Assembly (NCBI GenBank): GCA_025174535.1
Contig: JALBUN010000011.1
Location: 248,001-312,000, forward strand
From: Cantharellus purpuraceus
Lineage: Eukaryota > Basidiomycota > Agaricomycetes > Cantharellales > Hydnaceae
DNA: 64,000 nucleotides
Direction of reading: 5' to 3'
In this document: positions 55,909-64,000 of the stretch, piece by piece
Position numbering within the stretch: the stretch's first letter is position 1
Layout of the letters: each line of letters opens with the position of its first letter
Program-made: the position numbers and the translations under genes
The notes under the pieces: generated by a model
What the model was told of the DNA's origin: nothing
What the model saw: the letters and a program-made list of their open reading frames with translations, nothing else
Databases searched by the model: none

Positions 55909-56943
55909 ATGGCTACATTTGTAATTGGTGAAATTTATGTGAAGAAGCCAGATTATTTCATTAATGGTGATGTCTTTCAGAGCATATGGAGGAAGATGAT
56001 GACTCTACCAAAGTGCTCCCTGAATGGGCTGAGCTAGAATATCGGGTAAGCATGAAGTCCATCATTTTTATGGACAGCTGTATAAGATGCCTGTTGAATA
56101 GCAAATGCTTAATTTGGCCGGAAACGATGCTCTTGTTCATTTCACTCATCTTTCCAGCACCTCAAGCACTTCCTTGGCCCGTGCCATTTGCAACTGGGAC
56201 ACGGAAAAGAAATGCACCGCCGCAGAAGCGCACACTAGTGGAGTATTGGATCTCATGCAAAAAAAAGCTGTACCCTTGGACAAGGTCTGTCTTTTAGACC
56301 CAAAAGCAACGAAAGAGCTGTCCCCGGAAGACGGCGATGGTACATTTGATTGGTTTCTCTTTGGGGTAAGAGTTTCCTTCATGGTTTTGTGGTAAGCCAG
56401 AGCACTCACACATGGCTTCTTGTAGGGAATCCTAGGTTGTTCAAATTTCCGAGCTTGTGTCATTCGAGTCTCACCCCACGTATACAGGCGATGATCCTCC
56501 TCGAGATCGCACGTCCGAGCTTCGCACTCTCGGCTTTCCAAGTCGACATCTAGGACCAATTCAAATGACAACAGACACGGCCTTAGGGGTCACCAAGCTC
56601 GTAACTCAAGACAAAAGTAAGCCTTAAACGTTGTCAACCATCGGTCATTCCTGAGTCTGCTTAAAGTTCCTTTAGCTCGTATCCCTTATATCGTGAGCGG
56701 GTTCCTTCCTCAAAGAACTTGAGAGTATGGTTCCTTACATTGCTCACAGGATTTTCCAACAATCAAATTCAATGCTCGAGAAAGTGTCGAGATGCCATTC
56801 CGTAAGGCATCACATCGTTGTCGTAACCAATATGAGCTCACAGCGAAAAAGGGTACATTGCGGATGCCAAGGGGGAGCCGACGCTTCCACCGGGCATGCG
56901 AGAGCTCCTGTACAAAGACCTAAACAAAAGCTTCGATTTCTGA
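55909..56943 (+). CDS. SFM1: SPOUT-family protein arginine methyltransferase Sfm1
   Basis: Yeast Sfm1 methylates an arginine in ribosomal protein uS3 with S-adenosylmethionine; it has the knotted SPOUT fold. Spliced product begins MATFVIEHMEEDDDSTKVLPEWAELEYR and contains VCLLDPKATKELSPEDGDGTFDWFLFGG, then ILGDDPPRDRTSELR, HLGPIQMTTDTALGVTKLV, FPTIKFNARESVEMPFRYI and the end PPGMRELLYKD, all in the order of yeast Sfm1 (LLDPRATQDL, GGILGDHPPRDRTSELR, VQMTTDTA, MPFRY). About nine short exons; TGA at 56941-56943. The gene converges with ATG1 with about 300 bases between the stops. Confidence 0.92.
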
Positions 56944-57250
56944 CATAAAACCTAATAGAACATGTCCCGTGTTGTGAATAGTATACAACAGTTAATCGAG
57001 GTGACACAGAAAGGAACAACATAAGAGGATATCAATGAGTGACAAACAACGAACGAGCAATAGTGGTAGCGCAGCTATAGAGTGATACATGCCCGAAGAT
57101 GATTATATAGATACGGCATTGCGACAACAAAGATGCAAACAAAACCCAGGATATGCTATGGAATAGAACCGTGTGATGGTCTAATGTTAAAATTACAGAT
57201 AAAGGCGCAGATACCGCAGCCCTCTTCTACTCCTAAGAGGGTCACGGTGA

Positions 57251-60200
57251 TCATGCTGTCGCCTTGGGCTCCCATGGCGGAGGCTGAAGCGGTACGTCAT
57301 CTAGATTCTGGTCTGCATGGGCGTCCTTCATGCGTTCAGGAAGGCTCATACCCTTTCTTGCCTTGCATCGTACAAGTCGTAGCTTTGTGCGCGTAATCCC
57401 TGCAACAAAGCCGATCAGACATACGTCGTTGAGGGTGAGAAAATATGGAGGACGAACAATCGGCGATGACGGCCTTGTCTTCCTCCAAAAACGGATTATC
57501 TTGTTTCATAACCTCGTCTTGCAGGGCGTACAAGCACCAGAGTGATTCTTCGTAGAGTTGCTCACACTCATCCGGTGACGATGCCTGATCCAGGAGTTCC
57601 TTACGAGCTGCTGTGCGGCTCTGTGATTCATAACAATCACAACCAGGGGGTGAGCATGTTGGCATGCAGTCAGACAGGTGCCCACCAGTTGCAATGCACG
57701 ATCATAGACGAGTTGATCAAGCCACGCACAATCCTCAGCCTCAAATTCTACGGGAAGCCAGGTCTTCACAAGTGCGGCGCGATCATTGCACTTGATGAAG
57801 TTGTCTTTGAACCAAATCAACGCTATCCCCATGCGTGAACATTCCATTAACAGCACTCATCTTCGGAGCGACATACCGTCATCGAAGCCTTCGCTAACTC
57901 CAACGTCCTCCCCCGGGAATCTCATCTCGAGGTCGGCTTGGTACCGCTTAAGCGCATCGATGCCTTTCTGGGAAAAACCCATGAGAAGCATGTACAACGC
58001 AACGCACGTGACTGCATTCCATTCGCCCTCAACTTCAGCATTCTTCCTCCGCTCCGCCTTTCGATCCGGCTCGCCCTCCATCCTAATGAACTTCTTTGGA
58101 TCTGGTAACGGCTCTACATCAGAAGTTAGTCTCTCACTTTCTCGTAATAAAGGACATTGACTCACTCTGTGGGATCGCCTTGACATATTCGTACATTTCA
58201 TCTGCCCAACTTGTCAAGACTTGAGTCTTCTGCGCGAGCTCTTCTAACCGAGCTAACAGCGCCTCCTCCACTGGGTCCTCTAGACCTGCTTCATCGTTCA
58301 TCCGATCACGATCACGATCACGTATGATCCCCTTCTTGGCGGTGGGTGGGGAGTACCCCAAACCTCCTGGACGCGTACCAAACAACTTTTTACTTGCAAT
58401 GTTGAGAGCACGCGCCAAGGCGCTCGTCAGAGGCGGAGAGTAGTTTGCTGGGGCTTGACTCTGGCCCTGGGCAAGCGAGCGGGGTGGGAAGGTGGTATGC
58501 GAGGGTGATGGCCGTGGCGAATTGGTGAGGTCAACGATGGGAGGTGCATCGTCAACAAGGGCTGAGGGAGGCAGTCGCCGATCTCTCAACGGCCTTCGAC
58601 GGTTCGCGTGGATCTCTGCATCGACAGACATGAGACGCCCGATGAATCTGCTCGTCAAACGCTCACCATCGACAGCACGATCAAACTCCACCGCCCTTGT
58701 GTTCCCAACAAGAACATACTCTCTCCTGAGCAATCCATCCTCCTCTGTCTCGCCAGGAAAGATAGAAGCCTCTGTCTCCAGCGGCGTCTGGACCCTGCCA
58801 CTTGACGAAGCAATAGAACGCGATCGAGGACTGCGAGGGCTGACAATCAACAATTACAATATGCCAGTTGAAATACGAAGTCAAGTGCACCTTCCCCGCT
58901 CTATACCTTCTGTTCCGAAGCTCACTCTGCGACTCTCTGGTTCGCTACCTTCATGTCCGTCACGTGCTGATCTCCTGAAGGCGAATCTGTCAAGACGCCA
59001 TATTTCAGATCCATATTCACCGGTAAGACGCATAACAATGATATGTCCTCGCCACAACCTCCAGACTCGAAAACAGGAGATTCCATACGTACCGGCTTGG
59101 AGGTATCTTAGCCCGAGGATCGAGCACATCTGGGGAAATGAGATTACGTTCGCCAGTTCCTTGCAACCGATTCAATCGAGTCTCATCGTCAACCAATGTA
59201 CCCTTCTGTTGGGCATCGGTAGGCGAAGTAGAATGGGGGTGTAGGACCTTGTCTGCTGGATCCTCTAGAGGTGGATCTGCCGCTCGCACTGGTCCTTCGG
59301 CTGCTGATTCTACATAGCGGTAGTCCGAAACATTTCTTGTCCGAGCCTCTCTGTTCCTCTCCCTTTCAGCTCTTGCCAACGCCCTGGCCGACATCCCATC
59401 GTCATGCGTGTGCTCATGTTCATTGGTCGTGTGTCGTGAAGGAGCTGCCGGAGCTGCACGATGCGCAATGGGCACACCATTGTGGTCGAAATATTTTGCA
59501 CCCTCACCCATCGTCTCCGCGTCATGCTCATTCTGCTCTCCATCACCACCTGCTCCGATGGCACCAGACGCAGAACCTTCCGAGGACAGCGACGACGAAA
59601 ACTTGGACTTGCGCAGACCTTCACTCGCGAAGAACTCTTCGAAGCTAGCGCGCTCGACAGGATGGCGCACAAGGAGGCGGCGGATGAGTGCTTTGAGGTC
59701 GTCTGCTACGACCTGTGCGGCCTTCTCATGTGCACGAGTGTTTCCCATTCCAGGCTACAGTAAACTCGTCAACCACGGTTCTGCGACAATTGTGATAGAG
59801 ACTACACTGCACCTGGTAATATGGGCTCTTGGGGTTGAGCGGGTTGAGCGGATGGCAAGGATGCGATTCGTCGTCGTCAGGGAATTTGATCCCTTTTGAA
59901 GACTCAATCTTGAAGTAAACATCAGCATTTGGCGATGGTAAGAAGGTAACTTTGATAGGCACCTTCCTCAACAGTTCAATGTGATTCTGCGCGCGGAACG
60001 GAGGCTTCCCTACGCTCATCTCATACAGCACCGCACCGACTGACCAGAGATCAGCTTTCGCGTCATATTTCTCGTAACGCAAAATTTCTGGGGCCATGTA
60101 GAGTCTGAAACATGACGATCAACAAAATGACCCAACATCGTTGATCTGACAACACGCACGGACTACCACAGAGCGTCTCAGCCATCATGGTGCTAGGGAG

Positions 60201-61000
60201 TATACGAGCAAAACCAAAGTCGGCCACCTTCAACACTGGTACCCCAAGGGGGTGACCACGTGCATGGTCTGCAGCACTCGCGGGAGCAAGAAGGAGATTT
60301 TGTGGCTTGATATCCCGATGGATGAGATTACGGCTACGTAAGAACTTGAGTGCACGAGCTGAAAGACCGTCAAATAAATTGAAAAACACGAAAACGAGGC
60401 ACGCACCTAATTGCCGGAGAAAACAGCGGACGCACCGCTCCTCCAGACCTCCAGACCGTGGATGTGGGTAGAAGGTGACAGGAGCCCCGGGACTGGGAGA
60501 ATACTGAAGTCCATCGATACGTCCGCGACGTTTAATGTACTGAGAAAGATCTCCCCCAGCACAGTATTCCATAATTAAATGGATGTGTGTTGGGGAATGC
60601 TGGGTCGGCAAATTGTCAGAGGTACGCGATAAAGGCTCGAAGGTATGGAACACACCACAATGTCAGTGAGAAGGGTAATATGCTTGTGCGACAGCTGCTT
60701 CAAAATGTCGATCTCGGATTTAAGGTTATCGAGGAGTTTGGAAGTTAAGATTGAACGTGATACAGCCTTTATTGCTACAGCTTGACGTGTGGCCTGCGGA
60801 AGATCCATTCGTCAGCCATACTATTGCCGGAAAGTGAAGACACAAACTTGGTGATAGCCCTTGTACACTGTAGCGAAGGAGCCTTTGCCAATCTCCTGGC
60901 TTATAACATACGGCTTTACTTCATCGTCTTCTGGACGACGACTCTGGTTAGGCTTCGGAAGTGGCGTCGGCCCTGGTGCTGGCGACGCAGAGGGCGCCAT
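57251..61000 (-). CDS. ATG1: Autophagy serine/threonine kinase Atg1 (ULK type)
   Basis: Kinase that starts autophagosome formation together with Atg13 and Atg17. From ATG 61000 the N-terminus is [22 protein letters not shown] (Gly-rich loop), [11 protein letters not shown] (ATP-binding Lys), [35 protein letters not shown] (catalytic loop), [16 protein letters not shown] joined after an intron to [13 protein letters not shown], and [22 protein letters not shown] long Ser/Pro/Asp-rich middle follows, then the block [18 protein letters not shown] and [16 protein letters not shown], both typical of Atg1. The C-terminal EAT (tandem MIT) region contains [38 protein letters not shown] and [23 protein letters not shown] helices; it ends WEPKATA with TGA at 57251-57253. 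About ten introns. Complete, no break seen. Confidence 0.94.
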
Positions 61001-61520
61001 TGATAACGGGGGACGTACGTCGATTTAAGGGTGACAAGATGGAGAGGAGGAGGTGAGATTACTAAGAGTATGACTAATGCGCGTCTGTACCAGGCAATTA
61101 CAAGGCTTTCATACAACTACGCGAGGAATGCAATATTCTTGCATCTCGGTGCTCAAATTGAAAGCTTTACTTTTTGGTCAAATCAATATGGACAAATAAC
61201 ACAGTGAAGATAACCATGTCTATGCCATCGAGTTAAATTTTAATCGTGTCACAAGAGAGAATTTAAACGTTGAAGGGAAGCAGGTCAGCTTATGGGTTGG
61301 CCAGGCTTGCTTCTGATATTCGACTCCACACTACGCATAAAACACATCGTTCAGTGTACAACTTTGCAAAGTCGGAAAAGAAATACCGCTACCTTACACC
61401 TGTAGAGAATCGCACCTTAGGCAAAGATGAAATGCATGGTCGAAATACAGATCAGCTTCCACCTTTGGCCATATCTCTCTATGCATCAAAATGCTGAGGC
61501 TGCATAGGGATACATGTTAG

Positions 61521-62290
61521 CTATAATCCATTGACATGAGAAATGGACCTGTCTCCCGAAAGGTAGTCGTAGCATCTCCCCAAAGTTTCCTCTGGAAAAA
61601 AATCTGAATCTTTATCATCGCGGCTGTGATGTAGCTCAACATCTCCATCATCTTGTAACATGAGCAGACAATAATTATCCAATCTCGCCCAAATCATCCG
61701 AGTCGTGATTCCTAGGAAAGCCGTTCAAAGCCATGTGCTTGATTTGTAATGCGGCCATTCCAGGGGCTTCCAGCAGTCTAATGAACGCGGAAAATACAAG
61801 AGGCAGTTGGAGCCGATCAAATTCAGCATGCACGTATGGCTATTCAATGCCCCTTCGGTTGTTCTCCACATGCTCACGAGACGGGGAAAGTATTGTGCTG
61901 AGAAATGTCTGGGGTAACTAGACTCAGTAAGCAATCTAAAAGGAGGGAAGAGGGCATACGAGAGGCATTTCATTTATTCAGCAACAGGTTTGGTCTGAAG
62001 AATGCTACGCTTCGGGAATGCAAAGGTTAAATTAGTTGTATTCATTCACAACTATTGTCGAAGTGCACACCTGTCTTCACAGAAATCAGTTTGGCCTCTT
62101 CTGGGGTATGATCACCAAATTTCAAGCTTTCATCGTCGGTGCACAAATGAGTTGCAAAAGTCTCCATAGAGGCTTTAACACCTGGAATGGCATTATTATT
62201 TTCTTTTCGTGAACTACAACTCTGACTTTCTAGGAAAATTCTTAAAACAGCTGTAGTCGTAATTCCTGAATAAAAAATAAGGTCAGTCAA
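61521..62290 (-). CDS. Unrecognised multi-exon gene (partial model)
   Basis: Several minus-strand runs look coding and are separated by usable introns. After an acceptor at about 62264 comes GITTTAVLRIFLESQSCSSRKE to EEAKLISVKTG, then a possible exon with LLTESSYPRHFSAQYFPRL, then PYVHAEFDRLQLPLVFSAFIRLLEAPGMAALQIKHM (about 61883-61745), and after another acceptor at about 61713 GITTRMIWARLDNYCLLMLQDD to a stop at 61521-61523. Alternatively the frame runs on to a stop at 61675. The first and last runs both start with Gly-Ile-Thr-Thr directly after an intron. I could not find the start codon and recognise no family. Confidence 0.45.
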
Positions 62291-64000
62291 TTATATTCAG
62301 ACATATTTTTTATGCGGCATGGTGTGGTAGGATATAATTGGCAGCGTCAAAACGCGTGTTGTCACGTATGTCACATGTGAAGTCACGATCTCCAGAGGCT
62401 TCCAAGAAATATGAATAGATGCATAGCGCAAGAGCATGCTCTCTCGGCTCTCGGGGATACTTGCGCAATACACGACATTCTACAGACCTATTTACCAGAT
62501 CGCTTGCATTTCACGGCGCCGTATTATTCTAGGCAGTCAATAGGCGCTAGAAGTTTGATATTGTGAATAGGCACATGTACAGCAACGAGTTTATGCCGTC
62601 TTTGCTCTGCCATGGTCGGAATGCACGTAATCGGGATATAACGATGCGGTCTGAGGTCATGGTTGCAAGAAATACTCGAGACAGCATCTACACCTTTCAG
62701 GCTTTGACAGCAAATATATATTCAGTTAACGCTACTACCATGGAAAGTTAAGAGGATTAACCAGTCGTTCATTCGGCCGGCCATCAGAGTACAGACAAGA
62801 GCAGGCCGCCCTGACAATCCTTTCTTTTCTTCTTTTTGCTGTCCATGCATGATTAAGTCAGTACAATTGAAAGAAGCAAAATAACCCAGACCTTAGGAAG
62901 ACGTTAGTCATGATATAAAGACGCCAATCAGATAAAGGTACTAAAATCCGAGGGATGGGAGATAGAATTGAAAGAATGTCCACACGCACAAGTCACGAGT
63001 TTGACGCTCAATGCAGGGTAGTAATGCCAATAAAGGGATGGCTGTGCCGGAAAAATGACGCAAGCAGGTACCAAAAGTGGTTTGGCGGACGAGCAGTGTA
63101 AACTAAGGAGATGGAGAGAAAGAAACAAGTGCTTACTTTGACTGTCAACCTGCCAAATAAAGTGAGACACAGGATACGGAAGCTTTATGGAGCATGCACT
63201 AGCATAAAAAGAGAAGACTGGAGCAAGACGGCAAGTCAGTAGCGACAGGAGCTCAGAGGGAGGTGATTGTGGAGATCAAAGATGCTTATCAAGGAAGCAA
63301 TTTCCATTTCTGAAACAAAAGGAATGACAAATGCCTGGCAGTCAACCTTGTGTCCGTCATGATCCAAGGAGAAAACGAAAGGAATTTTGGCGTTCTATCA
63401 GGTCTCAGGTCATGGCTCTGTTGACATTGAAGAATCGGGGAGCAGCGGCCGTTAACACCGTACTGAGAAGCTGTTCTGGTGTGAAGATGATCTACTGACA
63501 GTTCGCGCGCTTAGTAGATAGTCAAACTGATGGTCACATCGACACGCCAGAGAATGCGCTCCTGAATCGGGGGGCCTCAGGCTGAACAGCGGTGTAGAAC
63601 TTGTCCTTGCACCTTCAGAAATGACACGAGTTGTTGGATGTCATGGATGGACGTCACCAGTGTGATGTGACGCTCATCATCGCTTGAGCCATCGATTGCG
63701 CTTGACGACAACAACAATGATCAGCGGTGCGGGATGGGCGGCGTGTCCGACGACCAGTATGAGGCGATCCAAAGGTAATGGCACAAATGGGAGAGCAGAC
63801 AGGTGTCTTCCTGAGCCTTCCTAGCTCCTCAAAGTACCTGGGGAAGAGCAAGTAACCACGAGAAACCCAGAAGTTGTTTCAGCACTGTTACGTCGAAGAA
63901 GGTAGCGTATAATGACTAGGAGCAGGTAAACACCGTGAAGCCTCGTGTTAGACGTCAAGATATAATAGGACAAAGATTGGTTCAGCAGTTTGCTAGATTG
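62291..64000. other. No recognisable gene at right window edge
   Basis: Open frames at 62563-62751, 62928-63170 and 63654-63851 lack motifs and intron support. A gene entering from beyond 64000 cannot be excluded. Confidence 0.4.

Noticed and set aside
61270..61497. 75-codon plus-strand frame upstream of ATG1
   Set aside because: No recognisable domain or splice support; lies in a probable promoter region.

Overview
The window looks like nuclear DNA of a mushroom-forming basidiomycete (Agaricomycetes). Genes are dense and cut by many introns of roughly 45-60 bases. Recognisable products include an NADP-dependent mannitol dehydrogenase of the Agaricus bisporus type, CFEM-domain surface proteins, a GH28 pectinase pair and chromodomain-bearing Ty3/gypsy retroelements. 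Gene models below were spliced by eye from GT-AG (and two GC-AG) introns, so inner exon edges can be off by a few bases.

Left part (1-25.6 kb), mostly housekeeping and accessory single genes: a C2H2-like zinc-finger gene (minus) with a decayed inverted copy about 10 kb away; ribosomal protein eL31 (minus); a CFEM GPI-type protein; a multi-pass membrane protein; a relic of mannitol dehydrogenase; a DUF7918-like plus coiled-coil protein; a 106-bp solo LTR; a second CFEM protein; a PHO13-type HAD phosphatase (minus), divergent from a class III CoA-transferase; and GPI11/PIG-F (minus), divergent from mannitol dehydrogenase.

Middle part (25.7-52.3 kb): two tandem GH28 polygalacturonase genes, both minus, pushed about 23 kb apart by a nest of retrotransposons (28.6-48.3 kb). 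The nest holds a Copia element cut off before its RT, with a solo LTR inside its gag; a chromodomain gypsy element flanked by two nearly identical 1.43-kb LTRs in INVERTED orientation; a degenerate charged/Cys-cluster gene; the 3' end of a second Copia; a second gypsy whose protease is joined directly to RNase H with no RT; and a solo LTR swollen by a 23-unit 12-bp minisatellite. Target-site duplications show that at least three LTRs were real insertions.

Right part (52.3-64 kb): a GH29 alpha-L-fucosidase, an Sfm1-type SPOUT protein arginine methyltransferase, the autophagy kinase ATG1 (minus) and an unrecognised minus-strand gene. The last 1.7 kb shows nothing I can call.

I found no CRISPR array, tRNA, rRNA or secondary-metabolite cluster. 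The most unusual structure is the inverted-LTR gypsy at 31.7-39.4 kb: an almost perfect hairpin whose arms look young while its coding interior is clearly dead.
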